This document shows positions 12,588 to 23,067 of a stretch of 64,000 nt of DNA, piece after piece. A program made the position numbers and the translations under genes. The notes under the pieces are model-generated. The model had not been told where the DNA came from. It was given only the letters and a program-made list of their open reading frames with translations, and did not search any database. The DNA is from Gnetum montanum (lineage: Eukaryota > Streptophyta > Gnetopsida > Gnetales > Gnetaceae). Each line of letters begins with the position of its first letter. Positions within the stretch are counted from its first letter, which is position 1. The stretch spans positions 1,193,188-1,257,187 of the forward strand of contig MNCI01010839.1 of assembly GCA_015680685.1 (NCBI GenBank). Reading direction: 5' to 3'.

Positions 12588-14100
12588 ATTTTTTTTTGAG
12601 GAAAATGCAAGTTAATTATATTATCATTAGATAGAACCTAGGAAAAGAAAAAGTACAAAAAATAAAAATAAAAAATTACAAGGGTAAAAAGCCTAACCAA
12701 ATAAAGAAGTAAGTTGGGTTAAACCCATACTTCAGGGAGTTTAAGACATAGTAAATAGTTGAGGCCTTACACCAAATCTTATTATGATAACCAAAAATTA
12801 TCTAGTCAAGCTCAACAACACTAGGATACCATATTATTCCAAAATATTTCTTGTAAGACTAGCCTAAAATAATTAATTAACAAACACCATAAGTGGGCAA
12901 ACAAAAAAGGAGCAATAATACAACCATAAACCAATTGTTAATATTAGAAGATAGGGGATCATCATCAATATTGATAGCCTCCAAAGCTTTATCTAGGTTC
13001 AATTGCATGTCCTTTGTGGGCTTATGTTGGTTACGAGCCATCCCATCATTGTTCTGTGGTTGGGCCCAGGAGAGCAAGCATCACCATTGATGTGGAGTTG
13101 TGTCTAGTGATACTGAGTGCCATTCCTAAGATCTACAAATCAACAAAGTTATTGATTACCACATGATGTTATAGAGTTACTATCAAATGTGTCACATAGG
13201 GTCAATGGAGCATAGGGCCAAGGTCTCAGACCATAAATCACAACCTCACATGCCAACATAGCCAGGTCAAAACACCTTAATTGGTTCCTGTGCTAGTTTG
13301 TTTGAACTGGAGTAGTAGCCTTGGGTACTTAAAAATAATCATCAATGATAAGCACAAGTTCTATTAAGGGAAGGGGATGTAGACATTAGGGTTGCCAAGG
13401 AGGATTATTGAGAACCACTCTAAGAGTTAGCAATGATTTTAATTTAGCAAGACACTTGGAGTGTAGCATTGGTTGGGAGGTTGGGGTGGTAAGACATTTG
13501 CAAGCATTGAGGATAACTAGGACAATAACATTAGGGTCATTAATGGAAGGGGAGAGGAATGTTTAAAAAGTAGAAAAGTCTAACAGGGATAAGGTAAGGT
13601 GGAATGTGGCAAGGAAGAAGTAATGTAGAGGGTTAAGTCTACAAGAGGTAGGGTTAAGGCTAGGAATAGGGGTCTTTCAATTACGCATGCTTGCTTAAGA
13701 AGTTTAAACATGGGCTAACCAAGCTAAGAAAATCTCTAATGGTAGTAAGGAGACACCTAGATTGTGCTACATCAGGTATGCCAAATGTCCAAAGTGAAAG
13801 ATTTTGGGGATTTTGGATCACATAACTTTATGAAGCTCCTTCATAAAAATAGTGGATAGTCATTCCAAAAGATTAACAACATCCAGCAGGCCACTAGGAT
13901 AAAAATAATAGCAGATCTTGAAATGGAAACTAGTTCATGTAGAAACTTAGTATCCAAACTTAAGTATCTTATGATTTGACAAATGAGTGCTATCCATCTT
14001 CAAAAGGCACCATTGTATTACAACAATGTTGGAGACCCACCAAGAAACCTAATGGGATCATCAAGTAGGCTAGTGTACCATCTCTTCAATGATGGGATCT
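12588..14100 (-). mobile_element. Probable LINE 3' part, minus strand, degraded
   Basis: Begins at a T run (12588-12596) followed by GAGGAAAATGCAAG... and a short segment resembling the LINE end at 63896 (TTTTGAGAGAATG..., TATTAATGACAGAAAGG). Read on the minus strand this is a LINE 3' end with its A tail. The rest, to about 14100, shows only short broken reading frames on both strands and no domain I can name. It may be the 3' continuation of the LINE at 15000-19370, interrupted by the LTR at 14106, or a separate copy. Confidence 0.4.
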
Positions 14101-14105
14101 TTCCC

Positions 14106-14900
14106 TTGAGTTTTGGCATGTTTGTAGGTGTTTTGGGCTTATTTTAATGAGTTTAGGGGGTTCTGTGATCTATGGGGACTTGTTTGAAAGTGTTTAGAAA
14201 TTCCAAATCTTAAAATAAGCATTCTTATTTTTAGCCATGGCAAGTGAGATGTCTCTTCTTTTTGCAAGACATCTCCACTTGAGACAAGATGTCTCCTCCA
14301 AGACATCTTACATGTTTGTAAGATGTTTGCTTCATCTTTATGACATCTCCCTTGATTGCAAGACATCTTCTCTATAAAATATCTATTTTTGGGTAAGACA
14401 TCTCATTCTCCTCCAAGACATCTTGTTCATACATGAGAAAATTTCTTATAGATTTTTAAAGATTTAAATTTTGAATTAAAAAGGAAAGATGAAAATATAA
14501 GAGGAAAGGATATAAATATATCTATTAGGCCTTCATATTGGCTAAGAGAGTTTAGGGAGAGAGAAGTAAGCTAAGAGAAGAGAGCAGAGAGAGAGAGAGA
14601 GAGTCTTGGCTAGGTACCTTGATCATCATTCATGTGAGGACATAATTTCTTTGATTGAGCATGTATGAAAGTTTGATTGAATCTCTTGTCTACTCTTAGG
14701 AATTTGTGGTTCCTTTTAGCTATAAATTCTCCATTTAAGTAAGAATAAAGCTTTCATTTTCTTTTCATATTCAAACTTGCTATTTTTAAATAATTGAGAG
14801 AGCTTAGATTGTGGAATCTAAGGGATCTCCTCATAAAAACCTTTAGATAACAAAGAATTCTTGCCCTCAACCCTCAAAATGGTTATCCTAGTGTTAAGAA
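14106..14900 (+). repeat. LTR-like sequence with AGACATCT word cluster
   Basis: Related to the solo LTR at 10724 (shared segment GGCATGTTTGTAGGTGTTTT). Between 14248 and 14430 the word AGACATCT or its reverse AGATGTCT occurs about ten times. A TATA box TATAAATA lies at 14511-14518, and a GA-rich leader (14570-14605) follows. This matches the U3-R layout of an LTR. The boundaries are approximate and no coding region belongs to it. It interrupts minus-strand LINE sequence. Confidence 0.55.
14511..14518 (+). promoter_or_regulatory. TATA box of the 14.1-kb LTR
   Basis: TATAAATA, about 80 bases after the last AGACATCT word and about 60 bases before a GA-rich leader. The same spacing logic (word cluster, TATA, leader) is seen in the other LTRs of the window. 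Confidence 0.5.
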
Positions 14901-15309
14901 GATTTGTGGTAGCTACCACAACATTAGAAAAATCTACACTTAAATGTCATAAAAAAAATTATCATCCAACTAGGTGACCATCATCTGAGTCACTCACCAC
15001 ACTAGGAATAAGTGTAAGTTGTCAAAATACTTAGCCCAACCTTATTAAACTAGCAAAAAAAAGGCTGTAGAAGCATGGAGATCACCTTGAGTGGTAGGCT
15101 AATTCACCATGAGTAATAGGCTCATGTCTGTAATAGTCATGACCTTATTGATTATTTTATAGGGAGATTTCAGCACACATGTCTAAAACACCTACTTGTT
15201 CCATTTAAGCTAGATTAACATTATCACCTCAAACTATAATGAAGGACCATGAAAGTATTTTGTCATGATACATCCTAAAGATGTCATGCTTCAACAATGA
15301 TTTCAATCA
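14901..15309 (-). other. Degraded LINE-flanking sequence
   Basis: Lies 3' (minus strand) of the zf-RVT remnant. It probably holds the decayed end of the LINE second ORF, but I find no readable domain. Short broken frames only. Confidence 0.3.
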
Positions 15310-15545
15310 ATCCTAATCCACATACATGTTGAAAAGATGATCTAATGTTTCAACTTCTTAGTAGCATAGAATACACCTAGAGACTATAGTAAAACCTTTG
15401 TGTTGAAGCTTTTCATGAATGAGTATGGCCTCATATGCCAAAAGCCAAAAAAAAAATAAAAAAAATCTTATGTCTACAATGCAATTTCTAGATGAATTCC
15501 CAACCTCAGCTTGGGTGAGCCCTTTAATAACAAAAAGATCCACTA
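15310..15545 (-). pseudogene. L1-like LINE ORF2 C-terminal zinc-binding (zf-RVT) remnant
   Basis: Minus-strand translation gives AILIHEKLQHKGFTIVSRCILCY, then ET and DHLF. This fits the plant LINE zf-RVT signature (IL..DNL..RG...P.RC.LC....ET..HLF). In plant L1-like elements this domain lies C-terminal to the reverse transcriptase, consistent with the RT remnant upstream on the same strand at 18236-19370. In-frame stops show decay. Confidence 0.75.
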
Positions 15546-16411
15546 TTTTTAACTATTAAGGATAAAATGAAGAGAGTTTAGGGGGTTTGAACTTAGAGAT
15601 TGATGTTTGCAAATGTTATTGAGAATATCTTACATTTGAAATTAGGCCTTGAAGAGAAGCACCAAGAGTGGGGCTCGCCATTACTTGTTTGAGACCAAAT
15701 GGTGGACCTAATTTGCATCATGTAGGTGATAGTGTTAAATTGCAAAATATTGATTTAATGATTCTAGAGGACCATAAAATCTCTAAAAGATTCACAATCA
15801 TGATTGCCCCATTTCCAAGAGACTAGTGACCTAAATATTGGAGGAAGATCCAACATTTTATTATAGTTTTCCATATTTCAGAAGGCTTAAGTATCATGGT
15901 TTCAAATGTAATTGTAGAGAGATGAGAAGTGCTTGAACCATGGGTTATATTCTTGGCTCTAAAGTTCCTATGTAATTTTAGAAATAAGGATGAGCATCTA
16001 GTGTTTGAAATCCTCGAGACCACATTTCTAGGCACTAGCAAGTGTATCAACTTTGGACCTACAATGTAATTTCTAGATGACTTCCTAGCTTAAGCTCGAG
16101 TAGCTCCTTTTAAATAACAAAGAGATCCATTGTTTTTTACTATTAAGGGGGAAAAAATAGATTTTAGAGGGTTCAAACCTAAAGGTTAATATTTAAGAAT
16201 GTTATTAAGAATATCTTACATTTGAGATTGGACCTTAAGGAGGAACCACCAAGAGTGGAACTAGGCATTGGTCATTTAAGACCAAATGGTGGACTTTATC
16301 CTCATTATATACACAATATTATTAAACTATAGGCAAGAAGTTTGATTTAATGGTTCTAGCAAACTAGAAGTCCTTTGGGAGATTCATAATCAAGATCGTC
16401 CCCTCTCCTTT
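15474..16411 (-). repeat. Tandem duplication within the LINE ORF2 region
   Basis: The segment 15474-15829 is repeated at 16059-16411 with clear but imperfect identity (both contain AATTTCTAGATGA, GACCAAATGGTGGAC and GATTTAATG.TTCTAG). The copies are offset by about 585 bases in the same orientation. Minus-strand translation of both gives a GNG.. start like the region between RT and zf-RVT of plant LINEs, so the duplication affects LINE coding sequence. Divergence between copies suggests it is old. Confidence 0.7.
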
Positions 16412-16429
16412 GGAAAAAAATCAAAAACA

Positions 16430-18235
16430 TAAAGAAAGGAGAAAAATCAAAGTGGGCTCCTAATGTTATTTAGCATCTATCTCTCACTTGGGATCACTTA
16501 AGAGTATAAGTATCCTCTCTTACATTTATTTGAACCACTTCAAATCCATGTTTCTTATAGAAAAGCATTGGGATCACATAGGTCATCTAACAACCACCTA
16601 ACCTCTACTTAATCTCCTTTTACAAGCTCATCAAGATGTAATTTGTAGCTGCATTAGTGGCTATTACTACTCTATCCTTGCATCAAGTAATCCAACCACG
16701 GTTCAGCCAACCATACTCCAAAGGCTATATAAGAAGATGTGTAACCATTGTATTAATACCAACCAAGAGAACGTTCATTAAGAGAAGATAAAAGAATAGA
16801 ATAAAGGGAGAAGAGAACTCCTTAAGAGGCAGAGTATTCTCTTAAGCATCTTCACCTCCAATCATGTTATCTTATGAGAGAATGTGAGAAACTACTCCAT
16901 CATTTTGAAGTAGAGTCAAGAGTGTCATAAGCACCTCCTCAAGAGGCATTGTATTAATGCATCACTTCATTTATGTTAGCAATAGAAGTTTATGATTTGC
17001 CTCCACTTATAGGTTGTTTGTTATCTCTCAAGTTTTATCATTTTGATGTTCTATCTTTAGTTTAATGTTGAATCAATAGGTATCTCTCTCATGTTTGTCA
17101 AGAAATATAATTAAAATAGTAGTTTTATCAATTGTAGCATCTTAGTTGCATCATCTATTTCATTTTGATTTCATTATCTCAAGTATATCATTATTTTAGC
17201 CTTATTTCAATTTTATCTTAACCCATTAAAAACCTTCAAAAGATAAGCCTAAAAATCCAAGTCTCATAGAGTTAAGACTCCCTCCCAATGAGTTAAAGAC
17301 AATTCTCATAGGTTATGAAGCATTTCTAAGGACTTTATGTGTATTTTTATTGCCAAAAATTTATCCTTGTATAAACCCAATATGTTCATTCATCTCAAAA
17401 TCATTTGCCTCTATAAATCCATCTCATGTAATTAATGAACATGTTTAAAGCCTATCTCTAGCACATGTTCCATTAGATCAAAATTAAAAGTATCATTTCC
17501 AAGCTAACTCTTTCATTAAACTTATCAAAATCCTTTCAAATCTCAAGCTACAACTCATGATCTCATTTTCTAGAAAAACCATGAGCTAACCACAACTTGT
17601 GGTATCCTCAACATTAAAATGCTTATGTTTTCAATGACCACAACCTCACCCCAACTCTTGGTATTACGAAACAAGGTCTTCATAGCTTGTGGTCCATACT
17701 AATTTAGCATAGAAGCTAGAAATAGCAGAATGACACATATACAAGTGATCACAACCTAACCATAACCTGTAGTTAGGTCACCATAGTTTTTTCATAACTC
17801 ATGGTCCTCACACATCAAAGGCATAGGTAGAAGGCAACAAATTTACACCAATAGTAGAGGCCATGAATTGACCATGGCCCTTGGTCATGTAGCCATAATG
17901 TCATTACAATGTATAGTGAGGCAACCACAAGCTAGCAATAAATTGTGGATTAAAAAAAATCATACTAGAAGCCAAGGAAAACACTATAGTAGTTCTAGAC
18001 GTAACCATGACCTAAACATGGCTCATGGTCCAGCCTCCTTGACTCTAACACAACCTATGATCAGGGCTTTCAATATCTTGACAGATCATGCACCACAAGA
18101 TATCTGTTAGTCTACCATGACTTGTGGTCTACAAAACCATGAGCAATTTACTACTCATGATCCCATTCATGGTCAACATTCTAGAAGAATTTTCAAGTAA
18201 GGCTGGCAAATATTAGAAGCTCAAAGGTACCTTAC
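16430..18235 (+). mobile_element. Unclassified LTR-like insertion inside the LINE
   Basis: The LINE reading on the minus strand stops at 18236 and resumes at about 16411, so this 1.8-kb stretch is an insertion. It holds no ORF. It has a TATA box (CTATATAAG) near 16723, a purine-rich leader downstream (16755-16850), and at 17570-18185 a cluster of inverted words (ACCACAA...TTGTGGT, CCATGA...TCATGGTC). The cluster is downstream of this TATA box rather than upstream, so orientation and class stay open. Confidence 0.4.
17570..18185. repeat. Cluster of CATGGTC/GACCATG and ACCACAA/TTGTGGT words
   Basis: Roughly a dozen short inverted pairs within 600 bases, for example ACCACAACTTGTGGT at 17591, GACCATGGCCCTTGGTC near 17870, ACCATGACCTAAACATGG near 18003 and CCATGACTTGTGGTC near 18115. 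The density is far above the surroundings. It is not a simple tandem repeat, because spacing varies. It resembles the word clusters of the LTR upstream regions elsewhere in the window. Confidence 0.6.
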
Positions 18236-19370
18236 TTCCACTACACACCCAAAAAATTATGATACTCATATAAGATAAAGTTGTGAAAAACATGATTAAC
18301 CTTTCCAATAATGGAAGAGGGATGGAAAATAACAAGAGCACTAAATATGAAAATTCTAGAAAGGAAAGATTTAGCTAAAGTCAAATTCCTTACTAAAGAG
18401 AAGAACATGCCCTTCTAGAAAGCCAATTATTTTTCTATTTTATTTAGCCCTGGTTGCCAACCTGTGCTTGTCTTCTTACTAGGGAGTAGAGGATTTCCCA
18501 AGTAGGTGGTCAAGAAGGAGCTTGTAGAGCAACCAAAGAAGGTGAAAATGTGAATATAACACTTAGCAACACAACCAACATGCAAAAGCTTCATTTGTTG
18601 CTAATTCACATTTAAACTAGTGGTATCAACCAAACTTGCCAAACATTTTTGGATCTTCCTAGCTTCTAGGATTGAGGCTAGAAAAAAGATCATTGTGTTT
18701 TCAACATAGGGGAGGGCTCAAAGACCTTAAGAGAACAAAGATGACACTCCCTGTTTGTCTAACCATCTACAAAGGGTATCAACTATGAGGGTAAACATGT
18801 ATGAGGAAATATGATCATCCTAGCGAAGATTATGACTTCAGATAAATTAAATCAATTGTTGATCCTTCATGAATATCTTATGCCTCATCATAGATATCAT
18901 ATACTAGATGAAATTGCAAAATTAGCAACTAAAACCCAAGCTAGTTAAAGTGAAGATAAGAGCCTCTTAATCAACTTTATCATAGGCTTTAGCTAGATCT
19001 AGCTTGAAAAAGTGTATCTCTTTCTTGTGAGCTTGAGCCTAATGAATAACTTCATAAGCAATAATGACATTATATGAAATGGAACTACCAGGAATGAAAC
19101 TAGACTTGTCCTCCTCTACGATATCAAGAAATAAAGGTTTGAGGTAAGAAATTAGAATCTTGACATAAGTTTGTCGAAGTAGTTACACAAATTAATAGGT
19201 TGACAATATTCAGGACTAGTGACATGCTCTTTCTAAGGTAAGAGAATAATGTGAGTATTATTCTAGACATTGGGAAATGCCCTATGTGAGAACTTGGACA
19301 TAAGAATAGCTTCTAAGTTTGGCCTAATGATATCATAGTGCACTTGAACAAATTCAAATCTTACATTACT
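18236..19370 (-). pseudogene. L1-like LINE reverse transcriptase remnant
   Basis: Minus-strand translation shows the ordered blocks of a plant L1-type RT: a NNTHIILLP segment near 19250, PINLCNY near 19195, SFIPGSSI near 19095, FKLDLAKAYDKVD near 18990, a decayed catalytic segment YVENTMIF near 18715 (normally YADDTLIF), then TTYLGNPL near 18515 and a C-terminal thumb-like part to 18290. The catalytic Asp pair is lost, and frameshifts are needed to join blocks. This would have copied the LINE RNA at the target site (target-primed reverse transcription). Dead copy. Confidence 0.85.
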
Positions 19371-19402
19371 TTAGTCTCAAGATAAGACAAGTATTGTTTA
19401 AT

Positions 19403-19545
19403 TTAAGGAAGATTTCAAAACCTTAGCAACTTTATTTAAAAAATAAACTTATAGAAGTATAACATGATGGGAGACATTGGATCCCAACATAATAAAAATA
19501 GAGACTAATTATGGATTCTTGAATGAAGCAAGAGCTACTTACTAT
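19403..19545. repeat. Left copy of a repeat flanking T2
   Basis: About 143 bases (from GAAGATTTCAAAACC to AGCTACTTAC) match the segment at 40131-40275 in the same orientation with scattered substitutions. The two copies lie just outside T2. See the finding on flanking duplication. Confidence 0.7.
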
Positions 19546-19573
19546 ATTTCTTTAAAGATTTGGTATATGTTGT

Positions 19574-20437
19574 TGATGATTCATAGTTTGGTTGCATCAA
19601 TGAGGCCTCGTCGACGCATGCAATGATACATCGATGAGGCCCCATTGACGTTGGGTTTTCTTTTTAGGTACAAATACATGCTCACCAGTCACATTTATGA
19701 TAACGATATTTTAGTAGTAGCCGAACTCTTGTCATTTTCACATTTGAAAGTTAGAATATTTCTCTTAAGTGCCCGCAGTAGGAGTCATTGAGTGTACGGA
19801 TCTTTATTCGAGCATTGTTATACCTGAGCACAACAGTATGTGTGGCAATAAAGATGAGCTTTCTGATAAACCTTGTAGCATTTTAGATAGATTAAATATT
19901 TCATTTATGCTTTCAATGTTTTTAATTAGTTATTCAATGTTTTCTCATAATTAAGCTAATGAAATAATTAAGCAAGATAAGCTAGATAGATTAAACACAT
20001 AAGTACAATCACTTTGAGTGTAACATGTATTCGCTTGGTAATCCTAGTAGTGTTATTGCTTAGTATGCCGAATAGTGTAGCGCTTGGTAACTTAGTAGTG
20101 GATACGTGGGTTTAGGACATGTGCGGAAAGTGGGATCGGTTGCTTATTTAGGACTACTTAGATACTAGTTAATTAGTTAATCCAATTACTTTATCTCTCC
20201 TTAAACACAAAAATCAGAAAATACAAAATGATAAAAATTAGATGCCTCAATTACACTTAACCATAGCAGTGTATGTCACAAGTGCAATTGGGAAGACAAC
20301 GAATGACCTTAAGGAAAGGTTCACTTCCTAGAAGACTAGTGCATCAGAAACTATAAAGTCCATGGAATTTGACTAGATAGCATGTGAATGCTTTGTGATT
20401 CATATGGTTGGGCATGGGGGTACCTTGCTGCTCATCA
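19574..20437 (+). repeat. T2 5' LTR
   Basis: Starts TGATGATTCATAG and ends GCTGCTCATCA. The U3 part (19590-19655) carries CGATGAGGCC-type words with reverse partners (GCATCAATGAGGCC, CGTCGACG, CATCGATGAGGCC). The TATA box seen in the 3' copy is mutated here to TACAAATA near 19669. R-U5 carries the tandem TTGGTAATCCTAGTAG motif at 20033-20060 and a related copy near 20090. Aligns with 39290-40107 throughout. Confidence 0.9.
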
Positions 20438-20460
20438 TTGGCATTGTTACCGAGAACTAT
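20438..20460 (+). promoter_or_regulatory. T2 primer-binding site (tRNA-Asp type, decayed)
   Basis: TTGGCATTGTTACCGAGAAC directly after the LTR. It matches the Athila primer site TGGCGCCGTTGCCGGGGA, complementary to the 3' end of plant tRNA-Asp, if several C-to-T and G-to-A changes are allowed. T6 has a better copy at 58183. Confidence 0.75.
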
Positions 20461-20559
20461 GTTTGTGGAATGTGCGTTATCTAAGATTAGTGAATACTAT
20501 TAGTATCATTGGATGAACTCAATGTCAACATCACTTTCAAATGACATATAGCTATTAAG

Positions 20560-21645
20560 CACATTGATAATTGTATTTGTTTTGCAAAATTTCTTCTTCT
20601 CATAGGCATGAAGATGTCAAACCACCAATCCCACAAGAGTGCAAAGTGATATATACTCATCTAGATGAGTATGTACTAGACTTCACCTTCATCTACATCA
20701 GGATGAACAATTGCGATGGCGTGATATGGAGAGCAACATTGTATTGCCTCCTAATCGATTTGTGCTGGGGATGCTATTTCAAACCCTTAAAAAGTTGGAC
20801 ATCTTGAATCTTCATGAGGAATACGTTGTGAATGATCATGACACTCGGGACTACCATCCCACTAAAACACAATGCAAGCGAGATCGACACTAGGTGAAGC
20901 ACCATGAGTTTATGAAGGGAAAACATTTCACTAATCCCTTGTTCCTCCTAAATCAAGATGACAATGAGGATCCTCCCTTTGAAGGTTTTCAACATGAAGA
21001 TTTTCCATCCCTTGTTGTTGGTTATGAGGGTGTGACCTTGAACTTGCGATCCATTATTCATAAGCCAGGTTTTGGAAAAAGTGACAGTCAAATTAGGAAC
21101 TCGGGTAAACATCACAATAGCAAAGGATCTAAGGATGGTGGTTGTAATGAGTGAAAAAGTGATGGTAGACACCGCTATGGTGATGATAGTCCACCTTCCT
21201 CTCCATCCTCTTCATTAGATTCTAAACATTCCTCTTCATCAGATTCTAGACATTCCTCTTCATCTTTTGGTTTTCATAAAGGCTACCATCGAAATAATCA
21301 TGATGAAGGTGATCAACAAGACAATAATGAGGGTCAAAGCCATTAAGAATGTAGAGATGATAGAAATCATCATCGAAACAATCATGATGATGAAGCTTTG
21401 TTGGTGACTAGAAGTATGCTTAACATTGTAGAGGTAGTTAGAATTCCAACTAGGCATATGAAAGATAGTTGGATCAAGTGCTTAGATATGAATAATATCC
21501 CATGGTTTGAGGGGGGATACAATTCTGATCCACATTATCATCTACAAGCTTTCCACAATGCTTGTGCCTTACAAAACATTGAAAATGACTAGCAACAACT
21601 CAAGCTTTTCCCCAGGATACTCATTAAGGAAGCTGAGAGTTGATA
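20560..21645 (+). pseudogene. gag: T2 gag, N-terminal part up to the T3 insertion
   Basis: Matches T6 gag. N-terminal block near 20660-20760 (EYVLDFTFIYIRM, LPPNRFVLG), then FTNPLFLLNQ..., a Ser/His/Arg-rich part at 21180-21390 (SSSSDSRHSSSSFG, NNHDEGDQQ) and the capsid start near 21440-21645 (IPTRHMKDSWIK, FEGGYNSDPHYHLQAFHNACALQNIEN). T3 interrupts the frame right after EAES.Y. The start codon is not clear; T6 suggests it lies upstream of the block at 20590. Confidence 0.85.
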
Positions 21646-21650
21646 CTAGT

Positions 21651-21815
21651 TGATGAATCGTGATTCATCAGGTTGCAATATTGGACCCTCGATATCGGAT
21701 CCATGATATGAGGTATGCGATATCGTAGCCCAAATAATGATATCAGATACACAATATCGTGACTCCACTAATCATGTACACAATAATCAGATACGTGATA
21801 TCGTGACACACTAAT
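21651..21815 (+). repeat. T3 5' LTR remnant
   Basis: Matches the start of the 3' LTR at 28225 (TGATGAATCGTGATTCATCAGG). Contains at least six GATATC-type words (CGATATCGG, GCGATATCGTAG, ACGTGATATCGTG). The match ends near 21800-21820, before the TATA box, so the promoter and primer site of this copy are deleted. Confidence 0.85.
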
Positions 21816-22992
21816 CATGCCTTACACGCAGGATTCATTGTGCCCTGAGTTAGTTACTACATGTCCCAATCTTTGTAATCCCTTCTATGATTCACCTCAC
21901 GTTGCTGTTCGTGTAATTGTAACTCATGACTTGGGTATTATGGGATTCATATCTCATTGCAGTGATATCTACATGTGTGTGTTTTGTGCAATCAGTGTGG
22001 ATTACATTTAACCCTTCTAGTGCCTATGGACATTTTAAGGTGTGGTTATGCAAGGGCATTATAGGTTGGAACCTGCTTTGGGGAGGACCCACTTGTGTAA
22101 CCCTTGTAATTTGCACTCATAACACATCTCCCGCACATCATCTTATACCCTCCAAGTATTACCAATGTTCTTCTTTCACTTATCATCCTTCTGGTTCAAA
22201 CGTTCTTATGAACGAACACATGTCCTTTTTCCTCATACTCTTCATGACTTTCATTGTCAGATTTTACACCATTATACTTTTTGTGCCTTTAAGACTAGTT
22301 TATATTACCTTGGACCCTTTACATTGACCTAAAGTCCTCAGTTTATACTTTGGAATTTAAAAAATTTATAAATTTTTCTAAGTACCCTATGCTTGAAAGG
22401 CTGAGATATTGGGTCCCCGATATCGGGTCAGCCATGATATCGGGTCCCTGCTAGCAGGTATGCGATATCGCATCCCCAAAAAACTATATATATGGACTGT
22501 CCCCGTGAACATCAACATCATTTGCAATTGTTCACGTGGGGGAGTTTTTCAAATTTTCTTCTACGACTTGCAATTGCACCTCTCTTGTTCCAATAGTCAT
22601 AACTCGCTTACTAGCGCTCCGATTTTCATTTCGTTTGAACCTACTTGAACCTAGAGTGTTTAGCTTAGTCATGGGGGAGGGGTACATGCTAAATTGGGTA
22701 TAATTTTTTTGGAATTTTTCATCACCCAAAGGACACTATCAAGGGTAATTAAGTATAAAACTAATAAGCATGTGCCAAAAACAATTTCAGCTCCTCATCT
22801 ATATCGAGAAATTAAACTTTGAAGCCACCTAAGCAAAGTGGGCCAAATATTAAAACTTTTTAAGGATATTTCCATAAAAATTTCTAAGTTTAAATCACAC
22901 GAAATAAAAAAAAAATTCATTAAGGCAAGGAGTAAGGTATAACTTAACTTTGATAAGCAACCTTACTAATGATTGGCCCCGTGTGATTGCAG
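21816..22992 (+). other. T3 post-integrase non-coding region
   Basis: Counterpart of 34068-36227 in T2 and 5826-7395 in T1. It keeps the conserved block near 22010-22095 (TGCCTATGGAC, GTTATGCAAGGGCATTA, TTTGGGGAGGACCCACTTG), a promoter-like GATATC cluster with a TATA box (22404-22493), a PPT-like tract TTAGTCATGGGGGAGG near 22665, and a splice-acceptor-like TGATTGCAG ending at 22992. No ORF is supported. Confidence 0.65.
22404..22493 (+). promoter_or_regulatory. T3 internal promoter candidate upstream of ORF3
   Basis: Four GATATC/ATATCGGG words (GATATTGGG, CGATATCGGGTC, ATGATATCGGG, GCGATATCGCATCC) within 70 bases, then a TATA box CTATATATAT at 22484-22493. This copies the layout of the T3 LTR, which has the same words and a TATAAATA box. 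It would give a transcript leading to ORF3 at 22993. Inference. Confidence 0.55.
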
Positions 22993-23067
22993 ATGGTCCC
23001 AAAGCATGGACAACAAGAAGGTTCCTCTCAAGGTGCATTTAAGAAACCCAAGAGAGGTAGAGGATAG
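22993..23067 (+). pseudogene. T3 ORF3, first 25 codons up to T4
   Basis: ATG at 22993 follows TGATTGCAG, a good 3' splice site. The N-terminus MVPKHGQQEGSSQGAFKKPK is basic and Gly/Gln-rich, like the N-termini of T1 and T2 ORF3. T4 interrupts it after 23067; it continues at 25317. Confidence 0.65.

Noticed and set aside
13000-14090. LINE ORF1 or RNase H domain on the minus strand
   Set aside because: Translations in all three minus frames gave no convincing domain block; kept only as probable LINE 3' sequence because of the T run at 12588.
14580-14605. GA-rich run as a GAGA-type regulatory site
   Set aside because: Short simple repeat in an LTR leader; nothing shows binding or conservation.
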